Shown here piece after piece: positions 53,437 through 63,156 of a DNA stretch of 64,000 nt. Below the pieces are notes generated by a model. That model ran no database searches. It was not told the DNA's origin and was given only the letters and a program-made list of their open reading frames with translations. The stretch covers positions 124,001 through 188,000 of the forward strand of contig NZ_PISP01000002.1 of assembly GCF_002834295.1 (NCBI RefSeq). Direction: 5' to 3'. This DNA is from Rhodohalobacter barkolensis. Its GTDB lineage: Bacteria > Bacteroidota > Rhodothermia > Balneolales > Balneolaceae. Positions within the stretch are counted from its first letter, which is position 1, and the number at the start of each line of letters is the position of its first letter. The position numbers were made by a program, and so were the translations under genes.

Positions 53437-54558
53437 ATGGATAACCGAAAACTTTCGGTGCTTTCCGGAATTTTAATTTTTATTGCAACAGTGGCTCTCT
53501 CCTGGTACATCGTTTCCGGCGATGAGGAGGAAGATGAGGCTTCTCAGGAAAATGATGGTGCAGTTGTATTAATGATGGAATATGCACCTCAAACCATTCA
53601 ATCAACCATCCGTTTTACAGGGCGTGTTGTACCTTTTGATCAGTATGATATTTACGCTGAAATAACCGGTATTTATGAAGGAAGCGACAAGCCGTTTAAA
53701 ACCGGTACATCGTTTAATAAGGGAGAAGTGCTCCTTCGAATGAATGATGATGAAGAACAGCAGGACCTGGAAGCTGCCCGATATGAATTTGCGGCTCTAA
53801 TCTCTCAAATCCTGCCGGATATAAGCATCGATTATTCTGCACATTACGATAAATGGCAGGCCTATCTGGATGAACTGGATGCAACAGATTCCCTGCAGCC
53901 ACTGCCGGAAGTGGATGACCGTCAGTTCCGGATGTTTTTGAACCGCGAGAACGTATACAGCCGATTTTCGTCTATACGCAGACAGGAAGTCAGACTTCAG
54001 AAATATACCATTCGCGCTCCGTATGATGGAGTTGTAACAGATCATGCCATCAATCCCGGAGCATTGGTACAAAACGGCCAACAGTTGGGTCAATTTACCG
54101 GAGTGGAAAATCTTGAAATTGAGGCCTCAATCCCGGCGTCTAAGGCGAGATACATCTCTGTGGGAGATGAAGTGACTGTTCAAACAGAGGGATACAATTC
54201 GGATCAGTATAGTGCGGTAATCAGTCGAAAAAACGCTGTGATTGATCCGGGCACTCAGAGCTTGAAAGTGTATATGGAAATTTCAGGATCTGAATTTGAG
54301 CCGGGGAATTACCTCGAGGGAGAAATTATGGGGCAGAGCTTTGATGAAGCGTTTAAAGTGCATAAAGATATTCTTGTCCGGGATAATGAACTCTTTGTTG
54401 TGGAAAATGACAGGTCAAAACTCCAGACTGTTGAGTTGCTGGCAAGTGCTGGCGACAGTATGATTGTAACCGGACTCGAACCCGGAACAAAGATCATTGA
54501 TGAGTTTAGAAATGCGGCCTTTGAAGATGCGAAAGTGACGGAACGGGAGGATCAGTAA
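53437..54558 (+). CDS. RND periplasmic adaptor (membrane-fusion protein)
   Basis: The 373-residue protein has an N-terminal membrane anchor (about residues 7-25). A barrel-sandwich half-lipoyl region (GRVVPFDQYDIYAEITGIY) and a helical hairpin lead to the second lipoyl half IRAPYDGVVTDHAINPGALV, followed by a beta-barrel domain. This is the adaptor of a tripartite RND pump. The RND gene follows directly: its ATG starts at the next base after the stop. The hairpin is relatively short (about residues 115-190). Substrate is unknown. Confidence 0.9.
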   Translation: MDNRKLSVLSGILIFIATVALSWYIVSGDEEEDEASQENDGAVVLMMEYAPQTIQSTIRFTGRVVPFDQYDIYAEITGIYEGSDKPFKTGTSFNKGEVLLRMNDDEEQQDLEAARYEFAALISQILPDISIDYSAHYDKWQAYLDELDATDSLQPLPEVDDRQFRMFLNRENVYSRFSSIRRQEVRLQKYTIRAPYDGVVTDHAINPGALVQNGQQLGQFTGVENLEIEASIPASKARYISVGDEVTVQTEGYNSDQYSAVISRKNAVIDPGTQSLKVYMEISGSEFEPGNYLEGEIMGQSFDEAFKVHKDILVRDNELFVVENDRSKLQTVELLASAGDSMIVTGLEPGTKIIDEFRNAAFEDAKVTEREDQ

Positions 54559-57500
54559 ATGCGAAATATGATCCGCTTTTTTGTGAAGCATGTTGCTTTG
54601 GTCAACCTGTTGATTTTGGTAATCCTTTTTTTTGGCGCGCTCGCAGCTTTTAATCTATCTTCATCCTTCTTTCCGGAGCAGCAGACTCGTTTTATCAATG
54701 TACAGGCTGTATATCCGGGAGCTTCTCCCATTGAAATGGAAGAGAGTATTGTTCTGAAAATTGAAGACAATGTAAAAGCCGTTGACGGAGTGAAAGAGAT
54801 CACCTCCCGCACCGAGGAGGACCGTACTACGGTAACGGTTGAAATAGAGACCGGTATCGACCCGAATGTAGCTCTCCAGGAAATTAAAAACGAAGTGGAC
54901 CGCATCAGCACATTTCCATCCGGCCTTGAGGAACTGACTGTTTCAAAGGAAGACCAGGTGAATCCGGCGGGACAGATGGTACTTCGCGGAGATGTATCCG
55001 TAACAGCACTTCAGGAACTGGCGGATCAGGTAGAGGACGAGCTTCGTAAATATGACAATATTTCTCGCGTCAGTATTTTCGGATACAACGACCCGGAAGT
55101 GGAAATCAGCGTGCGGGAATCTGCCCTCAGAAATTATGGACTCTCGATCGATGATATTTCAAGTGCCATTGCCGCAGAAAATATCCGATCAACCGGAGGT
55201 ATTCTTCGCGGAAGTGAGCTTGAGTATCGGATTCGTGTTGAGCAGAGAGACTACTACGCTACAGGATTCAAAGATATTCCCGTGGTTACCCGTGATGATG
55301 GAACCATTATACGGTTGAGTGATGTGGCTTATGTTGAAGATGATGTTGAAGAGGGGGCTCAGCGTGTTTTTCTGGACAGAGAGCGTTCCATAAATATATC
55401 GGTGAACACCACCAACAATGAAGATATCCTGATGGCGTCAGAGAATATCAAAGAGTATATCGAGAAGTTTAACGAAGGCCGTTCAGACGTTGAATTGATT
55501 TTGGTGGATGATGCCACTCAAAATCTGAGGGAAAGGATTGGCCTGTTGCAGTCTAATGGACTCATTGGGGCAGCGCTGGTTATACTGCTTCTGGGAATGT
55601 TTTTGCGTGTCCGTCTTGCCTTTTGGGTTGCATTAAGTATACCGATCTCGCTTTGCGGAATGTTCATTCTGGCGACCTGGTACGGTCTCACAATCAATGT
55701 AATCTCACTGTTTGGGATGATCATTGTGATCGGTATTCTGGTGGATGACGGGATCGTGGTTGGAGAGAATATCTTTCAGAAGTACGAGGAAGGATTGACG
55801 CCGATAAAAGCCGCTGTGGAAGGCACAATGGAAGTTGTACCGGCTGTAACATCCGCAATTATTACATCTGTTCTGGCATTTTCTTTCTTCTTTTTTATTC
55901 CGGGACAACTTGGAGAGTTTTTCTCTGACGTAGCGTTTGTGGTATCCGCAACGCTGATTGTATCGCTGATTGAGGTATTTATTTTTCTGCCTGCACATCT
56001 CGCTCACTCCAAATCGCTCAAGAAAAACGGATCAAACGGACGGTTTCAGGAGAAAGTTGCAAACTCGATTAAAACATTTCGGGACCGCTATTATGTGCCT
56101 GCATATAAATTCTCTCTTCGAAATAAAACCTTCGTCTTTTTCTGTACGCTCTCTGTACTGGTGTTTACCTTTGCAGCGATTAACGGTTCTATCATTCGCA
56201 CTACTTTTTTCCCGGAGATTGAAGGCAACAGTATTTCGGTAGAAGTGCTACTCACCCGGGCGATAAACGTTGAGTATACTGAGCGGCAGGGTGAACGGAT
56301 GGTGTCTGCCGGTGAGAGACTCAATGAAAAATATCAGGAAGAGTTCGGTACCGACGAAGATATCATTCGGAATATTGAGATGAGAGTGGGTTACGAAACC
56401 AACGAACTGAACATGACCTATTATCTCATGTCTTCGGAAGAGCGTCCCATTCGAACTTCAGAAATTATAGCTGATTTACGAGAGGAAGTTGGGGAGATTC
56501 CCCGGGCAGAGCGTGTTTCGTATGAAGGGGGTTCACCTTTCGGTAAACCGGTCGCCATTTCACTGTTTTCTTCCAACTTTGACGAACTGAACCGGGCAGC
56601 CGACACGCTGATGGAGGAGATGAGAAGTAATCCGAATTTGGCAGATGTTCTTGACAACCGGGATGATGAAGAACCTGAAATCCATATTGAGCTGAAAGAT
56701 CAAGCCTATGCACTTGGCCTGTCAACCGCCGAGGTGAGCCGGCAGGTGAGAGACGGATTTTTCGGGAATGAAGTTCAGAGATTACAGCGTGGAAAAAATG
56801 AGGTCCGGGTTTGGGTACGATATGATGTAAATGAGCGCAGGAGTGAAGCGGATATTCTGAATATGGAGATCACGGATGCATCCGGTAACCGGCACCCGCT
56901 GAGTGAACTGGCAAATTTGAGCTATCAGCAGGGATTGGTGGCCATCTATCACCGGGATGGAGTTAGAGAGGTACTTGTAGAGGCGGATGTTGCGGATCCC
57001 ACCGTATCGGCTCCGGAAGAACTCAGTAACCTTGAGAACAGTGTTCTTCCCGAAATAATATCTACATATCCATCCATCAGTTACTCACTGCAGGGTGAGG
57101 CTCAGGAAACCGGCGAAGTATTCAGTGCTGCACAAACAGTACTGCCTGTGATTTTACTTCTGATCTTTACGGTAATCGTGTTCACATTTAAATCCATTTC
57201 CCAGGCGCTCGTGATTATTACCATTATTCCATTTGGAATAATTGGTGCGGTTTGGGGGCATTATATCCACGGAATTCCATTGGGTATACTCTCCCTGCTT
57301 GGGATTATAGCTTTGATTGGAATTTTGGTCAACGATGGACTCGTACTTGTAACGGCTTATAACGACTATCTGAGGAAAGGGATGGACGTGTACGAGGCCA
57401 TTACAGAAGCCGGGCGATCTCGTTTCCGTCCGATTATTCTAACAACTGCAACAACGGCAGCCGGTCTGGCACCTTTAATTCTGGACCAAAGTTTTCAGGC

Positions 57501-57708
57501 TCAGTTCCTGATTCCCATGGCGGTGAGCGTTGCCTACGGATTGTTGGGAGCCACATTTATTTTGCTGATTTTACTACCCATTCTGCTCATTACCGCAAGT
57601 AACTTGATTCGCACGGCACACTGGATTTGGGAAGGTGAGTGGATTTCCATTGAATCGGTTCAGCCTGTTGTGAAAGATTTAAACTGGGAGCGTGAAAATG
57701 AAGAATAG
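54559..57708 (+). CDS. RND efflux permease, full length
   Basis: The 1,049-residue protein is a full RND pump with twelve helices and two large periplasmic loops. The TM4 proton-relay acidic pair is present in IGILVDDGIVVGENIF. In TM10 the lysine found in AcrB-type pumps is replaced, with GILVNDGLVLVTAYND. The porter loops begin with SFFPEQQTRF and TTFFPEIEGN. It should drive export from the periplasm through the TolC-like channel encoded next. The adaptor stop touches its start and the TolC gene overlaps its end. Confidence 0.95.
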   Translation: MRNMIRFFVKHVALVNLLILVILFFGALAAFNLSSSFFPEQQTRFINVQAVYPGASPIEMEESIVLKIEDNVKAVDGVKEITSRTEEDRTTVTVEIETGIDPNVALQEIKNEVDRISTFPSGLEELTVSKEDQVNPAGQMVLRGDVSVTALQELADQVEDELRKYDNISRVSIFGYNDPEVEISVRESALRNYGLSIDDISSAIAAENIRSTGGILRGSELEYRIRVEQRDYYATGFKDIPVVTRDDGTIIRLSDVAYVEDDVEEGAQRVFLDRERSINISVNTTNNEDILMASENIKEYIEKFNEGRSDVELILVDDATQNLRERIGLLQSNGLIGAALVILLLGMFLRVRLAFWVALSIPISLCGMFILATWYGLTINVISLFGMIIVIGILVDDGIVVGENIFQKYEEGLTPIKAAVEGTMEVVPAVTSAIITSVLAFSFFFFIPGQLGEFFSDVAFVVSATLIVSLIEVFIFLPAHLAHSKSLKKNGSNGRFQEKVANSIKTFRDRYYVPAYKFSLRNKTFVFFCTLSVLVFTFAAINGSIIRTTFFPEIEGNSISVEVLLTRAINVEYTERQGERMVSAGERLNEKYQEEFGTDEDIIRNIEMRVGYETNELNMTYYLMSSEERPIRTSEIIADLREEVGEIPRAERVSYEGGSPFGKPVAISLFSSNFDELNRAADTLMEEMRSNPNLADVLDNRDDEEPEIHIELKDQAYALGLSTAEVSRQVRDGFFGNEVQRLQRGKNEVRVWVRYDVNERRSEADILNMEITDASGNRHPLSELANLSYQQGLVAIYHRDGVREVLVEADVADPTVSAPEELSNLENSVLPEIISTYPSISYSLQGEAQETGEVFSAAQTVLPVILLLIFTVIVFTFKSISQALVIITIIPFGIIGAVWGHYIHGIPLGILSLLGIIALIGILVNDGLVLVTAYNDYLRKGMDVYEAITEAGRSRFRPIILTTATTAAGLAPLILDQSFQAQFLIPMAVSVAYGLLGATFILLILLPILLITASNLIRTAHWIWEGEWISIESVQPVVKDLNWERENEE

Positions 57709-59026
57709 AACGATTTACCTGTTTGTCATTTTATTTTTTATACCGGTTCTGGCGGTAGGTCAGAACGCGGACGAATTGTCCCTGAGTGATGCGATTAACA
57801 GAGCTCTGGAGGAGAATCACTCCATCATCATTTCCAGAAATCTCGCAGAGATTGATGAAAACAGTGCCACGCCGGGAAATGCCGGTTATCTGCCAAATCT
57901 TTCTCTGAACAGTTTATACAGCGAATCGATTGAGGATTCCAGGCTGGATTTTACCAATCAGGAAGGGCAGGATGTAAACGAAAGCCGATCAACCCGGTAT
58001 AATGCCAGCCTCGACCTGGAGTGGGTACTGTTTGATGGGTTTGGTAACCGGTACAGGCTGCAGTCACTTCAAAGAAGCCGCGACCTTGGTGAAGTTCAAA
58101 GCAGACAGGAAATTGAGACGACACTTCTTCAGGTCATTGAACGGTATCTGGAAGTGAGTACACAGGCACAGTTGCTCGATGTAACGGAGCAAGCAGTTGA
58201 GATTTCTAACGAGCGATATCAACGGGCAAAGAGAAATTTTGAAGCGGGCGGCGGTTCCCAGGTTGATGTGCTGAATGCGGAAGTGAATTTGAATCAGGAT
58301 AGCGTGCGGGTGGTAGAAACTGAGGTGAATCTGAATCAGGCCAAACGGAATTTGCAGGTGTTGTTAGGCGATAATCCTTCCGGAGATGTTACGGTTCAGC
58401 AGGATTTCGAACTTCGAGAACAACTTTTACTTGAGGATCTTATGCAGGAAGCCACTTCGCGGAATGCGCAATTGAGATCAGCCGCGATTGAATTTGAGCA
58501 GGCACAACTTCAGCTTCAGGAAACCCGGTCAGGTCGATACCCCCAAATATCCACCAATGCAAGCTACAATTACAGCAGACAGGAGAGCGATGCGGGTCAG
58601 TTCACCTTTCAGGAAACCGATGGATTCAGTGCCGGTCTTACATTCAGTCTTCCGATTTTTGATGGCTTCAGGCGAAATATTTCCGTTCAAAATGATAAAA
58701 TCCGGGTTAAAAACAGTGAAGAGCAACAGCGTCTAACTGAGAAAGAGATCGAAAGTGCACTCTTAAATGCGCATGAACTGTACACAACAAATCTCTATTT
58801 ATTGGAAAAACAGCAGGTTAATGTTGAGACAGCAGAATTGAATTTTGAACGAACCGAGCTGGCATTTGAGCAGGGACAGGTTTCGAATACCGATTTCAGA
58901 GAGGCTCAGCTCAACCTGCTTGAAGCACGTCAGGATCTGATATCTCAGCGTGTTGAAGCAAAACTTTCAGAAATTGAGCTGCTTCAGATATCGGGGCAGA
59001 TTTTAAACCGGTTACCGGGACAGTAA
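57698..59026 (+). CDS. TolC-like outer-membrane efflux channel
   Basis: The 442-residue product (ATG at 57698; an in-frame GTG at 57692 is less likely) has a Sec signal with cleavage near residue 20 (VLAVGQ). Two outer-membrane efflux protein repeats follow, with long coiled-coil helices such as QAVEISNERYQRAKRNFEAG and TAELNFERTELAFEQGQVSN. It overlaps the RND gene by 11 nt and completes a three-gene adaptor-pump-channel operon. No regulator gene is directly attached. Confidence 0.93.
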   Translation: MKNRTIYLFVILFFIPVLAVGQNADELSLSDAINRALEENHSIIISRNLAEIDENSATPGNAGYLPNLSLNSLYSESIEDSRLDFTNQEGQDVNESRSTRYNASLDLEWVLFDGFGNRYRLQSLQRSRDLGEVQSRQEIETTLLQVIERYLEVSTQAQLLDVTEQAVEISNERYQRAKRNFEAGGGSQVDVLNAEVNLNQDSVRVVETEVNLNQAKRNLQVLLGDNPSGDVTVQQDFELREQLLLEDLMQEATSRNAQLRSAAIEFEQAQLQLQETRSGRYPQISTNASYNYSRQESDAGQFTFQETDGFSAGLTFSLPIFDGFRRNISVQNDKIRVKNSEEQQRLTEKEIESALLNAHELYTTNLYLLEKQQVNVETAELNFERTELAFEQGQVSNTDFREAQLNLLEARQDLISQRVEAKLSEIELLQISGQILNRLPGQ

Positions 59027-59069
59027 ATTCAAAATCTGGCGAAATGCCTTAAAGATTCTGAAAATGGTT

Positions 59070-60116
59070 TTAGGTTACGGCTCCGCCACAACTGCTTCCC
59101 GCTCCGGCTGTGCAGCCAAAACAGTGTTGATCGGTTACGATCTCCCGGTTATTCAGCTTTTCCAGGTCCCAGTCTTTGATATGATCCGGCGCTCCGTGAT
59201 TGGTCTTCATCTTCAGCATCTGATTAAAGTCGCAGTCGTAAAGGGAGCCGTCCCAGCCAATAGAGATCGTATTCCGGCACATCACTCCCATGGCGGCAGA
59301 AGGGTTGAACGAGGTGATCAGTTTTTCCATGTACTCTTCCAGATTGTCACTCTCAACTAAAAAGTTTAGATAACGGCTGATCGGAAGGTTAGTGATGGTA
59401 AACAGATCGTTGAACACAATCCCGTGATCTTTCCAGAGGCGCTCTTTGTACTGCTGTTTCAAACTCTCCTGATCGCCCGGCAGAAATGCTCCGACTGGAT
59501 TGTAAACAAGGTTCAGCATTAGCCCGGAATCCTCTTTCCCATAGCCGATTTCATTCAGCAGCTTCAGCACTTTCATTGATTTGTCGTAGGTTCCTTCGCC
59601 TCGTTGGATATCGGTTCTTCGTTTGCTGTAAAAAGGCAGTGAACAGGTGATCTCCACACCGCGATCGGCCATGAACTTTGGGAGATCCTCAAATTTTCGG
59701 GTATCCAGAATGGTGAGGTTGGACCGAACAATGATGTGCTTTCCCAGTTTTGAAACTTCATCGACAAACCAGCGAAAGTGCGGATTCATCTCGGGTGCAC
59801 CGCCTGTCAGATCAACTGTATCAATATCTGAATCTTTCAGGGCACCCAGGCACTGTTGAAGGGTCTCTTTGGTCATGATCTCCTTTCGGTCGGGCCCGGC
59901 ATCCACGTGGCAGTGCTTACAGGTCATGTTACACATATAGCCAACGTTGATCTGAAAGATCTCGATACCGGTTGGTTTCAGAGGATGGAGCCCGATATTC
60001 TCCAGTTTATCCTCAAACTTGTCGAATGATTTAATTTTTTCAGTGTGGTTGTTAATCACATCCAGCTGGACGGCCGGGTCGGATAGTGAATGGCTCTGTG
60101 CAATAAGGGACTTCAT
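59070..60116 (-). CDS. arsS: ArsS-family radical SAM protein (arsenosugar biosynthesis)
   Basis: The 348-residue protein has the radical SAM cluster motif YMCNMTCKHCHVDAG and the family Gly-rich region VDLTGGAPEMNPHFRW. A C-terminal Cys-rich tail carries HCFGCTAGAGSSCGG, typical of ArsS, and a DUF3641-like C-terminal half. ArsS makes 5'-deoxyadenosyl-dimethylarsinoyl species on the arsenosugar route. Some relatives are selenoproteins; here the stop is TAA, not TGA, so recoding is unlikely. The CMD-domain gene upstream on the same strand is its usual companion. Confidence 0.87.
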   Translation of the reverse strand: MKSLIAQSHSLSDPAVQLDVINNHTEKIKSFDKFEDKLENIGLHPLKPTGIEIFQINVGYMCNMTCKHCHVDAGPDRKEIMTKETLQQCLGALKDSDIDTVDLTGGAPEMNPHFRWFVDEVSKLGKHIIVRSNLTILDTRKFEDLPKFMADRGVEITCSLPFYSKRRTDIQRGEGTYDKSMKVLKLLNEIGYGKEDSGLMLNLVYNPVGAFLPGDQESLKQQYKERLWKDHGIVFNDLFTITNLPISRYLNFLVESDNLEEYMEKLITSFNPSAAMGVMCRNTISIGWDGSLYDCDFNQMLKMKTNHGAPDHIKDWDLEKLNNREIVTDQHCFGCTAGAGSSCGGAVT

Positions 60117-60158
60117 AATTCTTTAGTAAAAATTGAAAAGGCAAAAGTGAATTAAAAT

Positions 60159-60203
60159 CTCCCCTTGAGGGGAGTACCGCTGTAAGGCGGGGAGGGGTGT
60201 TGC
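60159..60203 (+). repeat. GC-rich palindromic intergenic repeat, copy D
   Basis: CTCCCC and GGGGAG form a stem (60159-60174). A G-rich tail GGGGAGGGGTGTT follows. It shares its plan with the copies at 46925-47196. Confidence 0.55.
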
Positions 60204-60228
60204 TCAATTTTTGATCTTAAAAAATCTG

Positions 60229-60262
60229 ACACTCCTCTTTGTCTCCCCTATTTAGGGGAGAA
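60229..60262 (-). repeat. GC-rich palindromic intergenic repeat, copy E (inverted to D)
   Basis: CTCCCCTA and TAGGGGAG form a perfect 8-bp stem with a 2-nt loop (60243-60260). Its tail on the minus strand faces copy D. Confidence 0.58.
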
Positions 60263-60285
60263 TTATTAGGTGACTCTACAATTGG

Positions 60286-60327
60286 TATAACTCATATCTC
60301 AAATCTCAGGTCTCATATCTGAAATCT
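60286..60327. repeat. Degenerate 7-bp tandem repeat array
   Basis: Five or six 7-bp units in register, such as CATATCT, CAAATCT and CAGGTCT, run from about 60293 to 60327 with a related preceding unit. The array reaches into the stop codon of the CMD-domain gene. Confidence 0.6.
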
Positions 60328-60661
60328 ACATACTCAGTTTGTCCACTTTGTTCATCATCTGAACGCCGTGTACCAGTGAGGCTCCTCCGCGAATGGCAGT
60401 CGCAACGTGAACGGCTTCCATCATCTGTTCTTCTGAACATCCTTTTTCAAGAGTGTCTTCGGTATAGGCGTCAATACAGTATGGGCATTGAACAGCGTGA
60501 GCAACAGCCAGGGCAATCAATGATTTCTCCCGGGCGGTTAATGCTCCCTCTTCAAAAACAGCTCCATAGTAATCGAAAAATTTCTTTCCCAGCTTTTCCT
60601 GAAAGTCGGATACATTGCCAAATTTTTTTAAGTCCTCGGGGTTGTAATAGGTTTTGTCCAT
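60326..60661 (-). CDS. Arsenosugar-associated CMD/AhpD-like protein
   Basis: From the ATG at 60661 the product has 111 residues, starting MDKTYYNPEDLKKFG. The carboxymuconolactone-decarboxylase fold is marked by CPYCIDAYTEDTL with its redox CxxC and by the partner His in VHVATAIRGG. Proteins of exactly this type regularly accompany ArsS and are annotated as peroxidase-like partners of arsenosugar synthesis. The frame extends upstream to an ATG at 60709, but those 16 residues do not resemble the family. About 210 nt with repeats separate it from arsS. Confidence 0.82.
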   Translation of the reverse strand: MDKTYYNPEDLKKFGNVSDFQEKLGKKFFDYYGAVFEEGALTAREKSLIALAVAHAVQCPYCIDAYTEDTLEKGCSEEQMMEAVHVATAIRGGASLVHGVQMMNKVDKLSM

Positions 60662-60879
60662 GTGGTATTCAGTTTCAATTGTTTTAAGAGTTCTATTCGT
60701 ACAATTCATTAAAGATTCAAGCGTACGCTGTCAGATATTATCGTAGACAACTTTCAGTGGAAGTTCATTCATAGAATTCAGACGATTTATAACGTCAGGA
60801 TATTACCAAAATGATTGAGTTCAAATATCACAATCATATAGATGTGGAGAAGTATGGGGCATCATTATAAAGATTCTGA

Positions 60880-61323
60880 TTAATCGAGTATACGTCTGAG
60901 GTAATTGATTTGTCCCAGATGATACATCAAATGACCGGAAAGGTGAATCAGAAAGAAGCCGTAGGTCATTGGATATCCAAAGAGAGCCTCGGGGAAATCT
61001 TCATTTAGCTGTTCTGCATCCATTTTACTGAGCACAGATGATACAACCTCACGTGTCTCTTTGACTTGCTCTATAAGCTCAAGGCGAGGAACATTGCTCA
61101 GACTGAATTCAGCCGGCCGATCGCGCTCGTAGCCGGTATTCCCAATTTTGGCGCCGATGTAATATTTCAGATTTCCACAGAGATGCAGGCAGAGATTCCC
61201 GGCGGAGTTGGTTACGTTTCCGTCTGTTCTCCAGAGATTCTCTTCCTGATCAAATGTATTTATTTCAGATGTTAACCGATCCAGATCCCGGATTAATATT
61301 TTTCTAAAATCTTCAACCATCAT
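60880..61323 (-). CDS. DinB-like (DUF1572) metal-binding four-helix protein
   Basis: The 147-residue protein is a DinB/YfiT-type helical bundle with His positions in LCLHLCGNLKYY, IHLSGHLMYHLGQI and nearby, suited to binding a divalent metal. Relatives include thiol-transfer enzymes using bacillithiol or mycothiol and many of unknown role. It opens with two Met codons in a row. There is no clear operon link with the CMD-domain gene 218 nt further along the minus strand. Confidence 0.78.
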   Translation of the reverse strand: MMVEDFRKILIRDLDRLTSEINTFDQEENLWRTDGNVTNSAGNLCLHLCGNLKYYIGAKIGNTGYERDRPAEFSLSNVPRLELIEQVKETREVVSSVLSKMDAEQLNEDFPEALFGYPMTYGFFLIHLSGHLMYHLGQINYLRRILD

Positions 61324-61560
61324 TTGATCAGGGGTTAGAATGAATAAAGTGAATTCTCAATGAAGACCATATATAAGACAATAAATATTCAGATAAAAAA
61401 TTGAGTACTTAACTTATGAACCAAATATTTAGGCTGTTCAGGTGAAAATTGGAGGAAAGAGGATAAAATGTGTGTATTAGATCCTTTTCTTCTTGCATAG
61501 AGATTCGAATCTCGTATTTTCAGCAATTGATGCATCAAACATTAACGAAAAAAGGTTAAC

Positions 61561-63156
61561 GTGGCTGACGAAAAGAAAAAAAACGAGGATGAAGTCCCCG
61601 AGCCTGAAGGCAGGGGCACACTTTTTGACAAATTTCTAAATTTTATTGAAAAGGCAGGGAATAAACTTCCTGACCCGGCAATGCTCTTCTTTTTATTATT
61701 GGTGATTGTATGGGTGTTTTCTGCACTTCTTTCACCCATCGATTTTGGGGAGGTTCATCCCCGGACCGGTGAAGCATTGAATGTTCAAAATATGCTTACC
61801 GGAGAAAATTTAGCCTCTTTTCTGGCGAACATGATTGAGACATTTGTGCTCTTTGCTCCGCTTGGTATAGTGCTTGTAGCCATGTTGGGTGTGGGTGTTG
61901 CAGAGCATTCCGGCTGGATTGATGCCGGATTGAAAAAGCTGCTTGGTTTTACGCCAAAGGCTTTGCTGACCCCAATGCTGATTCTAATCGCGATTGTGAG
62001 TCACACGGCCGCTGATGCAGGGTATGTACTTGTTATTCCGTTGGGTGGTGTGATTTTCTATGCTGCCGGCAGACATCCGCTGGCCGGTATTGCCGCGGCA
62101 TTTGCCGGGGTGAGCGGTGGTTTTTCGGCAAACTTTATTCCGTCGGCGATCGATCCCCTCTTGATGAGCTTTACCCTTGAAGCAGCAAGAATTTTGGATC
62201 CCGAAATTATGCTGAATCCGCTCAATAACATTTATTTTACTGCTCTCTCAAGTATTTTGATTGTCTCTGTCGGTTGGTATATCACCGATAAAATTGTGGA
62301 ACCGCGCCTTCAAAGCGTTGAAGTTGATGGCGACGAGGAAGACATGCCACAAATGGAAGAGGTTTCTGATAGAGAGAGCCGTGCATTCTGGTTTGGTTTT
62401 GGTGCCATGATTCTTGGTTTTATAGGCCTGTTTATTTGGGCGTGGCCGGAAGGTTCCTCACTGCGTGATCCAAGCTGGGATAATCCGGAAGTGAGTTCAC
62501 TCTTCTCTTTTAATGCACCGCTGATGCAGGCGATTGTACCACTCATTTTTATTCTGCTGCTGATCCCGGGTGTTGTCTACGGGTACGCTTCAGGGAAGTA
62601 TAAGTCATCGAAGGACATGATTGATAACATGACCAAGTCGATGGAAAGCATGGGCTATTATGTTGTGATGGCGTTCTTCTGTGCACTCTTTATTGATGCG
62701 TTCGCCAAATCAAACATCGGTCTCTTGATTGCTTTAAAAGGTGCAAATTTCCTTCAGGCACTCGCACTGCCGGGACAGATTACGATTGTTGGAATTGTCT
62801 TCTTAAGTGCATTTGTGAACATTCTTGTGGGATCAGCTTCGGCCAAGTGGGCACTGATAGCACCAATTTTCGTACCGATGCTCATGCAATTGGGAATTTC
62901 TCCAGATTTAACTCAGGCAGCGTATCGAGTAGGTGATTCTGTATCAAACATTATCACACCGCTTCTTCCTTACTTCCCGCTCGTGGTTGTTTTCTGTCAG
63001 CGATATGCCAAGAAAACAGGAATTGGTACACTTATTTCGATGATGCTCCCGTATTCAATCATCTTCCTGGTTACCTGGACCATCTTCTTGCTGATCTACT
63101 GGTGGATAGGAATTCCGCTCAGTTTTGAAGCGAATTATGTGTATCCCGCAAATTAG
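61561..63156 (+). CDS. abgT: AbgT-family transporter (p-aminobenzoyl-glutamate or related efflux)
   Basis: The 531-residue protein has about eleven to twelve helices with the AbgT signatures GVAEHSGWIDAGLKKLLGF, SHTAADAGYVLVIPLGG and FVNILVGSASAKWALIAP. It begins at GTG after a 237-nt AT-rich leader and has a charged N terminus before TM1. AbgT proteins import p-aminobenzoyl-glutamate or act as antimetabolite exporters. No folate-hydrolysing genes (abgA/abgB) are adjacent, so transport direction is unknown. A head-to-head heptamer repeat starts at its stop codon. Confidence 0.92.
   Translation: MADEKKKNEDEVPEPEGRGTLFDKFLNFIEKAGNKLPDPAMLFFLLLVIVWVFSALLSPIDFGEVHPRTGEALNVQNMLTGENLASFLANMIETFVLFAPLGIVLVAMLGVGVAEHSGWIDAGLKKLLGFTPKALLTPMLILIAIVSHTAADAGYVLVIPLGGVIFYAAGRHPLAGIAAAFAGVSGGFSANFIPSAIDPLLMSFTLEAARILDPEIMLNPLNNIYFTALSSILIVSVGWYITDKIVEPRLQSVEVDGDEEDMPQMEEVSDRESRAFWFGFGAMILGFIGLFIWAWPEGSSLRDPSWDNPEVSSLFSFNAPLMQAIVPLIFILLLIPGVVYGYASGKYKSSKDMIDNMTKSMESMGYYVVMAFFCALFIDAFAKSNIGLLIALKGANFLQALALPGQITIVGIVFLSAFVNILVGSASAKWALIAPIFVPMLMQLGISPDLTQAAYRVGDSVSNIITPLLPYFPLVVVFCQRYAKKTGIGTLISMMLPYSIIFLVTWTIFLLIYWWIGIPLSFEANYVYPAN

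Noticed and set aside
59070-60116. ArsS as a selenoprotein with in-frame TGA
   Set aside because: The stop is TAA and no TGA or SECIS-like hairpin is placed suitably.
60286-60327. Heptamer array as a CRISPR
   Set aside because: Units are 7 bp without spacers, so no repeat-spacer structure exists.
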